DNA from: Vibrio xiamenensis
GTDB lineage: Bacteria; Pseudomonadota; Gammaproteobacteria; Enterobacterales; Vibrionaceae
Length of the DNA stretch: 64,000 nucleotides
NCBI RefSeq assembly: GCF_900100015.1
Contig: NZ_FNDD01000012.1
Coordinates: 62,001 to 126,000, forward strand
Direction of reading: 5' to 3'
Shown: positions 8,499 through 16,661 of the stretch, one piece after another
How positions within the stretch are numbered: the stretch's first letter is position 1
Layout of the letters: every line of letters begins with the position of its first letter
Made by a program: the position numbers and the translations under genes
Notes under the pieces: generated by a model
The model's input: the letters and a program-made list of their open reading frames with translations, nothing else
Database searches by the model: none
What the model was told of the DNA's origin: nothing

Positions 8499-9851
8499 AT
8501 GAATCCATCTATTTATAAGCAATTTTGGCGCTATACCATTCCGACCTTAGCCGCCATGCTAGTCAATGGCCTCTATCAGGTCGTAGATGGGATTTTTATT
8601 GGTCGATATCTCGGCGCCGATGGTTTAGCGGGCATTAACGTCGCCTGGCCTGTCATCAGTGCGGTACTGGGGCTTGGTATGTTAATTGGCGTTGGTACGG
8701 GTGCGTTAGTTTCTTTGCGTCAAGGTGAAGGACAAATGGCGCAGGCCAAAAGTGAGTTAACCACCGGATTGTCGCTGTTGGTGATCGTCACGCCATTGGT
8801 GGCACTGAGTTTGTGGCGTTATAACGATACGTTTCTTGCTTGGCAAGGCGCGCAAGGCGGCGTGTTCGAGATGGGCAAACAGTACTTAGATGTGCTGATT
8901 GTGACCTGTATCTTTACGCTTGGCTCAATCGCGATGCCATTTTTGGTACGTAACGATAACAGCCCGAATTTTGCGACTGTGATGATGATTGTTGGCGCGG
9001 TGACCAACATTGTGCTCGATTATGTGTTTATCGTGCTATTGGATTGGCAATTAATCGGCGCTGCTCTGGCAACCGGGATTGCGCAGATGGTGGTGATGCT
9101 GGGTTGTGTTGGGTATTTTTTCTCGCCGCGAGCACAGCTACGTCTAACGCTGCGTCACTGGCAGGTCGATTGGCGAGGTATTCCGCGAATTTTTTCGATT
9201 GGGACTTCGAGCTTTTTTATGTATGCGTATGGCTCAATGATGGTCGGGTTACATAACTATCTGTTTGTGGAGTATGACAGTGCCTTGCTAATTGGCGCAT
9301 ACACCATCATTGGCTATGTCGTCACGGTTTATTACCTTGCGGTTGAAGGCGTCGCAAACGGTATGCAGCCATTGGTGAGTTTTAATCATGGCGCGAAAAA
9401 GCCGGCCAATATTTTAACGCTACTCAACATCAGTTTGGTGACCACAATTACTCTCGGAATCGTCTTTGTACTGTTGTTAAACAGCTTTCCGCAGCAAGTG
9501 ATTGCCATCTTTAACCATAGTGATGACGAGTTGATTCGCAGTACCACTCATGGCATTCATCTGCACGTGTGGGCACTGTTTCTGGACGGCTTTATCGTGA
9601 TTGCCGGCGCCTATTACCAAGCCACGAATCGTGGTGGCAAAGCCATGTTTGTTATTGTAGGTAATATGCTGATTCAACTGCCATTTCTGTATGTATTACC
9701 GAAATGGTTGGGGGTTGACGGCATTTGGCTCGCGTATCCGCTGTCAAATGTCACCTTAGCTTTGGTGGTGTTGGCGATGCTCTATGCTGACCGTAAGAAA
9801 ATCAAAGCGCAGCTAGCTGCGCCTGCGACAAGCAACGCGTACGCTCAGTAA
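8499..9851 (+). CDS. MATE-family multidrug efflux transporter
   Basis: 450 residues from the ATG at 8499; a GTG four codons earlier in frame (8487) is possible. It has twelve predicted membrane segments in two homologous halves. The N-terminal half starts with the typical FWRYTIPTLAAMLVNGLYQ and VDGIFIGRYLG. MATE pumps export cationic drugs or metabolites in exchange for Na+ or H+. The pairing with the preceding MarR-type gene and shared operator suggests a ligand-inducible efflux unit. The closest family members look NorM/DinF-like, but the substrate cannot be named. Confidence 0.92.
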   Translation: MNPSIYKQFWRYTIPTLAAMLVNGLYQVVDGIFIGRYLGADGLAGINVAWPVISAVLGLGMLIGVGTGALVSLRQGEGQMAQAKSELTTGLSLLVIVTPLVALSLWRYNDTFLAWQGAQGGVFEMGKQYLDVLIVTCIFTLGSIAMPFLVRNDNSPNFATVMMIVGAVTNIVLDYVFIVLLDWQLIGAALATGIAQMVVMLGCVGYFFSPRAQLRLTLRHWQVDWRGIPRIFSIGTSSFFMYAYGSMMVGLHNYLFVEYDSALLIGAYTIIGYVVTVYYLAVEGVANGMQPLVSFNHGAKKPANILTLLNISLVTTITLGIVFVLLLNSFPQQVIAIFNHSDDELIRSTTHGIHLHVWALFLDGFIVIAGAYYQATNRGGKAMFVIVGNMLIQLPFLYVLPKWLGVDGIWLAYPLSNVTLALVVLAMLYADRKKIKAQLAAPATSNAYAQ

Positions 9852-9875
9852 TTTCGACATAGCCATTTAAATATC

Positions 9876-9905
9876 AAAAAACGCCACGGATAACGTGGCG
9901 TTTTT
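9876..9905. terminator. bidirectional rho-independent terminator (MATE gene / ubiV)
   Basis: A 13-bp perfect stem (9876-9888/9894-9905, roughly) with loop GATAA; A-run and T-run flank it on both sides. Confidence 0.92.
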
Positions 9906-9927
9906 AGTTTCAGGCGCTGGTTGTAAT

Positions 9928-10818
9928 TTAATTCACGCTGGTTTCTAAACCTGCGAGTTGATACCAGTAGCCGTTACACTGATGATGGGGCAGTTTGACA
10001 GGATGAGTGCCATCTTCATTGGCGATAAACTGACTGAGATGACTAAAGGTTTCATCGCCAAGCGGGCTTAAACGCACCACATCAACCAAATCACTCATTT
10101 CTGGCAGAGCATTGATCAAGTTGTAGCAGTAGCCTGATTGGGTTTGAATACCATTAAGATTAAACACTTGCTGGCCTTCTTGGCTCGCCACTTGCAGCCC
10201 AGTTGGGTATTTGATGCAGCAGGTTTCACACTCATCTTTGGCTCGATTTTCCGCCCGCGCGGTAAAACAGCGCGCCGAGTAGGCCAGTGGTAAGTAACCG
10301 TGGCTAAACACCTCGGTTTCAAATTGACCACGAATATTGAGCTCTTGACACTGAACTAGAACGTTACTGAGCCATTCTTTTGATAGCTCAACCGGCATAC
10401 ACCAGCGGATCATGCCTTGTTTTAAAAACAGTTTAAGCGTGTGGGCGTTGTAAGTGTTCACTGCCGGGCCAACCACAAAAGGCACCTTGTGCTCGCTGGC
10501 GAGTTGAATCGCCGATACATCATTGGCTTCAATCGCAAAATCGCCGTTATCGATGTATTTCTTGAGGATATTGACCTCACTTGGCGCTTCTAATAACGCC
10601 ATGGTCGATAGCACCACTTGCTTGCCATTTAACGCCAGAGACTTGGCTACCTCAAGCCAATCGCCATGTTTGAGTTCCCGACGTTTCGAGCACACCGATT
10701 CGCCAAGATAGATGATATCGGCTGGGCTATTCGCGGCTTGGTGATAAAACGCTTCGACGTTTTGTTTTGGCCAGAAGTAGAGTAGCGGCCCTAGTGAGTA
10801 TTTAAATTTCGATGACAT
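9928..10818 (-). CDS. ubiV: O2-independent ubiquinone hydroxylation protein UbiV
   Basis: 296 residues, U32 peptidase-like fold. UbiV and UbiU form a heterodimer with [4Fe-4S] clusters that hydroxylates the ubiquinone ring without oxygen. Cysteines at 43, 184, 197 and 201 line up with the four cluster ligands of E. coli UbiV (39, 180, 193, 197) with a constant offset of four, so the cluster site is intact. The gene follows ubiU by 9 bp in one transcript. Despite the family name, the subgroup is not thought to be proteolytic. Confidence 0.95.
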   Translation of the reverse strand: MSSKFKYSLGPLLYFWPKQNVEAFYHQAANSPADIIYLGESVCSKRRELKHGDWLEVAKSLALNGKQVVLSTMALLEAPSEVNILKKYIDNGDFAIEANDVSAIQLASEHKVPFVVGPAVNTYNAHTLKLFLKQGMIRWCMPVELSKEWLSNVLVQCQELNIRGQFETEVFSHGYLPLAYSARCFTARAENRAKDECETCCIKYPTGLQVASQEGQQVFNLNGIQTQSGYCYNLINALPEMSDLVDVVRLSPLGDETFSHLSQFIANEDGTHPVKLPHHQCNGYWYQLAGLETSVN

Positions 10819-10827
10819 AACGACTCC

Positions 10828-11850
10828 TTACTGCCACTTTCTATGATAGGCGCCCAACGTGGTTTGGGTACCTTCTGACACATTGGCGAGCGCGTTATCC
10901 CAACTCGGTTCTACGCGATAGTTGTCTGGCGAGGCGAGGTAATGATCGATCGCCGCGCGCCAGGTGCGAGTCACTTGTTCTACGTAAGCCGGGCTGCGTT
11001 GTCGCCCTTCAATTTTGACCGAAGCAACATTGGCGGCAAATAGCTCGGGCAGCAGTGATAGCGTATTTAGGCTGGTGGGCTCTTCTAGGGCGTGATAGCG
11101 CTTAGACTGATTGTCGATATTAGCGATAAATCGCCCCTTACACAGGGTTGGGTAGCCCGCGTTTTCACCATGCTGGTATTTGTCGATCAAAATGTTGTTG
11201 AGGCGAGATTCTAAACCGTCTGTGGTTTCTTGCCAGCGAACGTATTTCGCCGGCGAGCAAGCGCCAACGGTATTCGGCGATTCTCCGGTAAAATACGAAG
11301 ACAAATAGCAGCGACCTTCTGACATAATGCATAAGCTGCCAAAAGCAAACACTTCTAACTCGACATCGCTAACCATGTTACGTGACAGTTGCTTTACTTG
11401 ATGAATAGACAACACGCGCGGTAGCACCACGCGTTTGACATTGAAGTTTTGCTTGTAGAATTCAATGGCGGCAACGTTAGTCGCAGAGGCTTGGACGGAG
11501 AGGTGTAATTCCAAATTTGGATAGCGTGAAGAGGCGTATTCCAGTAAGCCAATATCGGCGATGATCAGCGCATCGACGCCCATATCTGCAGCCAAATCGA
11601 CCGCGTTAGTCCAGCGAGAAAAGCGTTGCGGCTGGGCAAAGGTATTTAATGCGACGTGAATTTTTTTGTCGTGATCGCGGACGTATTGCACCGCTTTATC
11701 CAGTTTTTTGCCACTGAAATTCAGGCCCGCAAAATGGCGCGCATTGGTGTCATCCTTAAAGCCGATATACACCGCATCGGCACCGCAATCGACGGCGGTT
11801 TTTAAAGCAGGAAGGTTGCCTGCAGGGCATAGAAGTTCCATTGTTTCCAT
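10828..11850 (-). CDS. ubiU: O2-independent ubiquinone hydroxylation protein UbiU
   Basis: 340 residues, U32 family, starting METMELLCPAGNLPALK; an alternative start three codons in would match shorter homologues. Cysteines 174, 181, 198 and 237 keep the exact spacing of the iron-sulfur ligands of E. coli UbiU (169, 176, 193, 232). The protein partners UbiV in anaerobic ubiquinone synthesis. I looked for an FNR-type palindrome in the 100 bp upstream and did not find one. ubiT, the third member, is encoded about 2.3 kb away on the other strand. Confidence 0.95.
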   Translation of the reverse strand: METMELLCPAGNLPALKTAVDCGADAVYIGFKDDTNARHFAGLNFSGKKLDKAVQYVRDHDKKIHVALNTFAQPQRFSRWTNAVDLAADMGVDALIIADIGLLEYASSRYPNLELHLSVQASATNVAAIEFYKQNFNVKRVVLPRVLSIHQVKQLSRNMVSDVELEVFAFGSLCIMSEGRCYLSSYFTGESPNTVGACSPAKYVRWQETTDGLESRLNNILIDKYQHGENAGYPTLCKGRFIANIDNQSKRYHALEEPTSLNTLSLLPELFAANVASVKIEGRQRSPAYVEQVTRTWRAAIDHYLASPDNYRVEPSWDNALANVSEGTQTTLGAYHRKWQ

Positions 11851-11930
11851 TCAAGATCATCAACATAGCCCCACATTCTAAGAATTGAGTTTTGAAGCAA
11901 ACTTGATATAAGGCAGGTTTGGGTCAGTTA

Positions 11931-11955
11931 AGCGATGAAAATGCCTTTCATCGCT
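11931..11955. terminator. hairpin at the end of the PAS-GGDEF-EAL gene
   Basis: AGCGATGAAA/TTTCATCGCT, a 10-bp perfect stem with loop ATGCC, overlapping the last two bases of the stop codon. No T-run follows on the minus strand, so it may act as an mRNA 3'-end stabiliser rather than a classic terminator. Confidence 0.5.
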
Positions 11956-13990
11956 AATTTTTGTGACGTCGGTTTTGAGCAAACAGTTCTTCCACTTCGT
12001 GCTTGGGCTGCGGACGGTGAAAGTGGAAGCCTTGGATAGAGTGGCAATTCAAATTTGATAGCAGCGTCGCTTGCTGTGACGTTTCTACGCCTTCTGCGAC
12101 CACATTTAGCTCCAACGATTTACCTAAGTTGATGATGTTTTCAATTACGGTAATTTGTTTTGGTAGCGTATCAATGCCAACGATAAAAGCACGGTCGATT
12201 TTCAGTTCATCGATCGGAAAGCGTGCCAAATACGAGAGTGATGAATAGCCGGTTCCGAAGTCATCAATTGAGAGTGAGAACCCGAGTTTTTTGATCGCAT
12301 TGAGCATTTGCAATGTGTGTTCACTGTCGCTCATCACTGCGCTTTCAGTCAGCTCAAAGGTAATGTCGCTAGGATTAAGATTGGTGCTGCGCAGCAGCTT
12401 TTCCATGTAGTTAATCAGCTTCGGGTTACCAAATTGCTCGGGCGACAGGTTGATGGCTACACGGCCAGGTAAAATCCCCTGTAGGCGCCAACGTTTGACG
12501 GTATTAAACACATCGCGCATCACCACTCGGCCAAGATGTTCAATTAAACCGGCACGCTCAGCCACCGGTATAAATGCTCCGGGGCTAATATAGCCCTCAA
12601 CCGGATGCTTCCAGCGCACCAAGGCTTCTGCACCGTTAATACTGAAATCGCGAGCGTTGACTTTGGGCTGATACCACACTTCCAAGCCATTTTGCTGCAG
12701 CGCTTTTTGCAATTCAATTTCCAGCCATAACCGCATACGCGCTTCTTTGTTCATCTGATCATTAAACTTCATCAGACGATTGCGTCCACGGTCTTTGGCT
12801 TCGTACATGGCGGTATCGGCATTTTGCAGCAAAATACGTGCATCAGTGCCATCTTCGGGGTAGGCCACGCTGCCAATCGAACAGGCTAGGCGTTTGCTAA
12901 AGTGGTGCAGATCGAAAGGTTGGTTAATCGACGAAATAATACGTTCTGAAAGGGTCTCAGCCATACGGCTGTGCTCTGGATTTGGCAAAATTAAGCCAAA
13001 TTCGTCACCACCGAGATGGCCGACAACCGCAGAGTTTGGCAATAATCGCTTAAGGCGTTGTGCCACTTCTTTGATCACCCGGTCGCCGATGTGGTGACCT
13101 AATGAGTCATTGATATTCTTGAAGTTATCAATGTCTAAATAGAACAGCAGCAGCGGCGTTTTATTGTGAATAAACTGCTCAAGTCGTTTGGTAAAACCGA
13201 GGCGATTGAACTCACCAGTCAGCGAGTCGATATGAATATCTTCACTGGATAGCGCGGATTTAGTAATCAAATCACCATCTTGAACCAACACCAATTGCTG
13301 TGACTGTTGGCCAAAGAGCAGTGCTTGTTGAGCGCACAAGGTAATGCGCCGTTCAAAGCCACATTGCGAACTCGACAAACAGCTCAGTGGCTGTTCGCTG
13401 AGTAGGTTAACCAGCGGAGTGGCGAAAGGCGACTTCGTTTTCTCATCGACAAATAGCCGTGAGAGCTCTTCACCCAGCATTTCGGCGGGTTGACGAAAGC
13501 CAAGTAACCTTGCGCAAGCAGGGTTTGCCGAGATAATACAGTCATTTTCGACCAGCAATACGCCTTCGCTGAGTAAGTGCGTTAACTTACTAAATTTACC
13601 CTCAGATTCTTCGAGTGAACGAATCAGAAGATGTTTTTCCGTGGTATCAATAGCGTGAAATACGATGTGCGTAATGCGCTCATCCTGTGTGACTGGCGTG
13701 AGGCTAAAATGCAGGCTAGTTTCTAAATCAATCTCATCTAAAGTGATCTCGGCTTCTAAAGATTCGCCTTGAAAAGCTCTTTGATAATAAGGCTTTAAAT
13801 GCTGGTAAAAGCTTGGGCCAAGAATATCACTGTCAGTCATGCCGATCATTTCAGACGCGACTAATCCGGCTATTTCACAGTAGCGCTCATTGACCATCGA
13901 ATATTGATGTTGCTCATCCAAAATGGCGAAGAAAAATGGGCTGTTTGCTGTGAGCTCAGCAAACCAGTTGAGTAGTTGTTGTGAAGGCAT
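11954..13990 (-). CDS. PAS-PAS-GGDEF-EAL cyclic di-GMP enzyme
   Basis: 678 residues, no membrane segment. PAS domains lie at about 10-120 and 130-235, GGDEF at about 255-410 (GGDEF motif at 327-331) and EAL at about 420-670 (EAL at 455-457). The active motifs look intact in both output domains: GGDEF, EALVRW, DDFGTGYSS, KIDRAF, VAEGVE. No RxxD inhibitory site precedes GGDEF. It could be bifunctional or a phosphodiesterase tuned by its GGDEF domain. The PAS domains suggest a redox or small-molecule input, which fits its place among the anaerobic ubiquinone genes. By position it may correspond to the RocS gene of V. cholerae, a low-confidence assignment from memory. Confidence 0.9.
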   Translation of the reverse strand: MPSQQLLNWFAELTANSPFFFAILDEQHQYSMVNERYCEIAGLVASEMIGMTDSDILGPSFYQHLKPYYQRAFQGESLEAEITLDEIDLETSLHFSLTPVTQDERITHIVFHAIDTTEKHLLIRSLEESEGKFSKLTHLLSEGVLLVENDCIISANPACARLLGFRQPAEMLGEELSRLFVDEKTKSPFATPLVNLLSEQPLSCLSSSQCGFERRITLCAQQALLFGQQSQQLVLVQDGDLITKSALSSEDIHIDSLTGEFNRLGFTKRLEQFIHNKTPLLLFYLDIDNFKNINDSLGHHIGDRVIKEVAQRLKRLLPNSAVVGHLGGDEFGLILPNPEHSRMAETLSERIISSINQPFDLHHFSKRLACSIGSVAYPEDGTDARILLQNADTAMYEAKDRGRNRLMKFNDQMNKEARMRLWLEIELQKALQQNGLEVWYQPKVNARDFSINGAEALVRWKHPVEGYISPGAFIPVAERAGLIEHLGRVVMRDVFNTVKRWRLQGILPGRVAINLSPEQFGNPKLINYMEKLLRSTNLNPSDITFELTESAVMSDSEHTLQMLNAIKKLGFSLSIDDFGTGYSSLSYLARFPIDELKIDRAFIVGIDTLPKQITVIENIINLGKSLELNVVAEGVETSQQATLLSNLNCHSIQGFHFHRPQPKHEVEELFAQNRRHKN

Positions 13991-14191
13991 TAATGATTCA
14001 CCGGATCTCCAATCAGCATTGATTATTCAGACTGCGAATAATTATGCATGTCAAAATAACTATAACTGTGATCGCCTTAAAATTAAAGGCTTACAAGCCC
14101 GCAGGACGTTTTTTTGATACAACACAGGAATCGAATTTCGCGCATGTTTTATGATGCGTTCATGATTGATTTAACCTAACGGATAAGCCTC

Positions 14192-14719
14192 GTGATAAAC
14201 AAGATTCGCACTCAATTAGTTCAAAATGCAGCAACAATTTTGAGATCTCCAGTCCAATTACTGCCAGTGACATTACAAAATCGTGCACTATTAGAGGGCA
14301 TGAAAGCGGTATTTTCTGAAGCACTGGAAGACGGAGATTTTGAGTTTTTACAAGGTAAGTGGCTGAAAGTAGAAATAAAAGATATGAATCTGGCTTGGTT
14401 TATTAGTTTTAATAATGACAAGTTGGTTGTGGCGGATAAGCCTCAGCAACAGGACGTTTCGTTTAGCGGCAATCTCAATGACTTGGTGCTTATCGCAGGG
14501 CGCAAAGAAGACCCAGACACACTGTTTTTTCAGCGTCGATTGCAAATCGAAGGCGATACCGAACTAGGTCTAGAAGTCAAAAATCTAATGGATAGTGTGG
14601 ATCTAGATTTACTGCCTAAGCCATTACAAATGTTGATGAATCAACTAGCGGAATTTGTTTATAAAGGAGTACAATCGCCGAAACCGACAAATGAGGTAGC
14701 GAATGCTTATTCGAACTGA
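14192..14719 (+). CDS. ubiT: ubiquinone biosynthesis accessory factor UbiT (SCP2 domain)
   Basis: 175 residues with a GTG start. One SCP2 sterol-carrier-like domain covers about residues 40-150 (SFSGNLNDLVLIAGRKEDPDTLFFQRRL is the core region, near 92-120). UbiT binds polyprenylated ubiquinone intermediates and works with UbiU and UbiV in O2-independent ubiquinone synthesis. In E. coli the gene (yhbT) lies divergent to yhbUV with yhbS downstream. Here the same set occurs, with one cyclic di-GMP gene between the two arms. The end overlaps the start of the GNAT gene by 17 bp, so the two are translationally coupled. Confidence 0.92.
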   Translation: MINKIRTQLVQNAATILRSPVQLLPVTLQNRALLEGMKAVFSEALEDGDFEFLQGKWLKVEIKDMNLAWFISFNNDKLVVADKPQQQDVSFSGNLNDLVLIAGRKEDPDTLFFQRRLQIEGDTELGLEVKNLMDSVDLDLLPKPLQMLMNQLAEFVYKGVQSPKPTNEVANAYSN

Positions 14720-15206
14720 AGCGCCAGCCGACATCCTAGTGATTGATCGACTGCTTAAATCGAGCTTTGACACTGATGCCGAAGCAAATCTGGTGATGAC
14801 ATTGCGTGAAAATAGTCAACTGACGTTGTCACTGGTCGCGTGCACCGATGACGGTGAATTGGTCGGGCATGTGATGTTTTCGCCGGTTATGCTCGATGGT
14901 CAAGATGACGGATGGCAAGGTCTAGCGCCACTGTGTGTTGCACCTGATTACCGTGGTCAAGGCATTGGTCGCCGTTTAGTTGAAGAAGGCTTAACATCAC
15001 TCGGTGAATTGGGGTACCCAGCTTGTGTGGTACTGGGCAGTTCAGAATATTATTCACAATTCGGTTTTGAAGCGGCGCACCACTTTGATATGCGCTGTGA
15101 ATGGGATGCGCCGCTCGACGCATTTCAAGTCAAAGCGCTGTATCCCGATGTGCTCAAAGACCGCCATGGTCTGATTACTTACAGCCAAGAGTTTTCCGTT
15201 TTATAG
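14703..15206 (+). CDS. yhbS: GNAT-family N-acetyltransferase, YhbS-like
   Basis: 167 residues. The acetyl-CoA binding motif A is clear near residues 80-95 (LCVAPDYRGQGIGRRLVEEG). The order ubiT-yhbS is conserved with E. coli. YhbS-type proteins are single-domain acetyltransferases of unproven substrate; coupling with ubiT is positional evidence only. The start overlaps ubiT, with GAGG before the ATG. Confidence 0.9.
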   Translation: MLIRTEAPADILVIDRLLKSSFDTDAEANLVMTLRENSQLTLSLVACTDDGELVGHVMFSPVMLDGQDDGWQGLAPLCVAPDYRGQGIGRRLVEEGLTSLGELGYPACVVLGSSEYYSQFGFEAAHHFDMRCEWDAPLDAFQVKALYPDVLKDRHGLITYSQEFSVL

Positions 15207-15209
15207 CCG

Positions 15210-15276
15210 CGCTTAGGTTTATAAATGCGATTAGGTTTATAACAGCGCTAGGTTTATAACAGTGATAGGTTAAGGC
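15210..15276. repeat. tandem repeat, 17-18 bp unit, about 3.7 copies
   Basis: Units at 15210-15227, 15228-15245, 15246-15262 and a partial one at 15263-15276 share the core TAGGTTTATAA. They lie in the gap between two converging genes, touching the 3' end of the minus-strand gene. The second and third units differ by one base plus a one-base deletion. Confidence 0.8.
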
Positions 15277-15728
15277 TTTTTGTTTGGGGCTTTTTGAATC
15301 TTTAGGCCCCAGACTTCCAATTTGGTGGTTTTGTCATTGGCAAACGAGCCTAAGGTTTTGCCTCCCCAGTTACTGTAACTGAGATTGAGCTTAGTCAGCT
15401 GGCTTTGCCTCGTTCCCGGTAGAGACAACGCACGAGTGGAAACGCCCTTGGTGAGAATATTAAAGGTTTGATAGTCGCGTTTTTCACCTGTTGTCATTTC
15501 GATATTCAGTGATTGAATGTCGACATCCCCTTGAACACAAGTGATTTTGATATGGCTGAAGTCACGGCGGCTGATGATCTTTTTCAAACTTAAACGTGCT
15601 TTTTGACTGCTAGGCGATAAGGTTACTGTGTCGATAAGCTCCCAATATGGCTGACTTTGATTAGCGAAACTTGTTGGGCTGATTAAGATTAGATATCCGA
15701 GCAATACACACAGTTTAAGATATTTCAT
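15270..15728 (-). CDS. small secreted protein, possibly DUF2541-like
   Basis: 152 residues. The signal peptide (about 1-22, ending TSFA) is clear, and the mature part is beta-rich with alternating hydrophobic residues. A central GEKRDYQTF and a late LNLSYSNWGGKTLGSF stretch recall the DUF2541 family of small periplasmic proteins (E. coli YaaI type), but I am not certain. There is a single cysteine in the mature part. It is divergent from holD. Function unknown. Confidence 0.7.
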   Translation of the reverse strand: MKYLKLCVLLGYLILISPTSFANQSQPYWELIDTVTLSPSSQKARLSLKKIISRRDFSHIKITCVQGDVDIQSLNIEMTTGEKRDYQTFNILTKGVSTRALSLPGTRQSQLTKLNLSYSNWGGKTLGSFANDKTTKLEVWGLKIQKAPNKKP

Positions 15729-15796
15729 CGTGCCTCTGACTTTTGAAAAAAAAATTGTTAGGATGGCGGCTCTTTCAGCAAAATGATTAGACGTTC

Positions 15797-16195
15797 ATGT
15801 CACAACATACACTTTCGTACTTGCAAGAGATGGGGATCACTTCATTTCAACTGTTACATCCCGAAAGATTAGTAGGTTACACACCTAGTGAACTTATTTT
15901 GCCAGAATCCTGTCAACTGCTTTTGGTTTCTCCTCAATTTCCCGAAGGTGATTCAGCGCAGTTGTTTGAAAACATTTTAAAAACCATCAAACTCACCGTC
16001 GCCCAAGCGGCCCACATTTATCCTGCTCAGCTTGCTTCACTTCACCAGCATCAACTGAAATGGGTGTGGTTTGCCGGATGCCAAAGCCAAGCGCTTGAAG
16101 GTGTCAATCTGCTCAGCTCTGATAGCTTAGCGCAGATAGATGGTGATACTCAGCGCAAGCGAGCGCTGTGGCAGCAAATCCAACGTTATCAATAG
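15797..16195 (+). CDS. holD: DNA polymerase III psi subunit
   Basis: 132 residues. Psi bridges chi to the clamp-loader and links the replisome to SSB. The N-terminal LSYLQEMGITSFQLLHPERL and the central CQLLLVSPQFP match HolD, which is short and poorly conserved overall. The strongest support is the order holD-rimI, shared with E. coli; only 7 bases separate the two genes. Start at ATG 15797. Confidence 0.9.
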   Translation: MSQHTLSYLQEMGITSFQLLHPERLVGYTPSELILPESCQLLLVSPQFPEGDSAQLFENILKTIKLTVAQAAHIYPAQLASLHQHQLKWVWFAGCQSQALEGVNLLSSDSLAQIDGDTQRKRALWQQIQRYQ

Positions 16196-16202
16196 AGTCC
16201 TT

Positions 16203-16649
16203 ATGTCCACAAAATTGGTTGCTCTTCAAGCTCAATACCTTGAGCGTATCATTGAAATAGAGCGTGCGGCTCATTCTCACCCTTGGTCTGAAAGCTTATT
16301 AAGCGACATTCAAAGTCGCGGTGCTTGTCATCATGTGCTTTTGGTCGATGAGCAGGTTGTGGGCTATTTCTACGCTCAGAATATCGTTGGCGAAGTCACC
16401 TTGTTGAATATTGCGGTGGCTCCTGAATATCAAGGGCGTGGCTTTGGTAAAGCGTTGCTTAACGGATTTCTTGATATGTGCGAGGCTGCGAAGGCAGAAA
16501 GTGCTTGGCTGGAAGTGCGTGAAAGTAACCACAATGCTTACGGTTTGTATGAAGCGACAGGGTTCAATGAAGTGGATCGCCGCCGTAATTACTACCCAAC
16601 GGCGCAAGGCAAGGAAGATGCGATCATTATGAGTTACCTGTTCTTCTAA
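16203..16649 (+). CDS. rimI: ribosomal protein S18-alanine N-acetyltransferase
   Basis: 148 residues from ATG 16203, chosen over an in-frame upstream start inside holD because homologues begin here. It is a GNAT fold with motif A at about residues 68-84 (AVAPEYQGRGFGKALL) and the late YYPTAQGKEDAI segment typical of RimI. RimI acetylates the N-terminal alanine of ribosomal protein S18. It is co-transcribed with holD. A short hairpin (AAGCTTG/CAAGCTT, 16648-16669) overlaps the stop and the end of the converging gene. Confidence 0.95.
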   Translation: MSTKLVALQAQYLERIIEIERAAHSHPWSESLLSDIQSRGACHHVLLVDEQVVGYFYAQNIVGEVTLLNIAVAPEYQGRGFGKALLNGFLDMCEAAKAESAWLEVRESNHNAYGLYEATGFNEVDRRRNYYPTAQGKEDAIIMSYLFF

Positions 16650-16661
16650 GCTTGTTTCCCC

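Noticed and set aside
11851..11953. FNR site upstream of ubiU
   Set aside because: TTGAT occurs, but the matching ATCAA half at four-base spacing does not.
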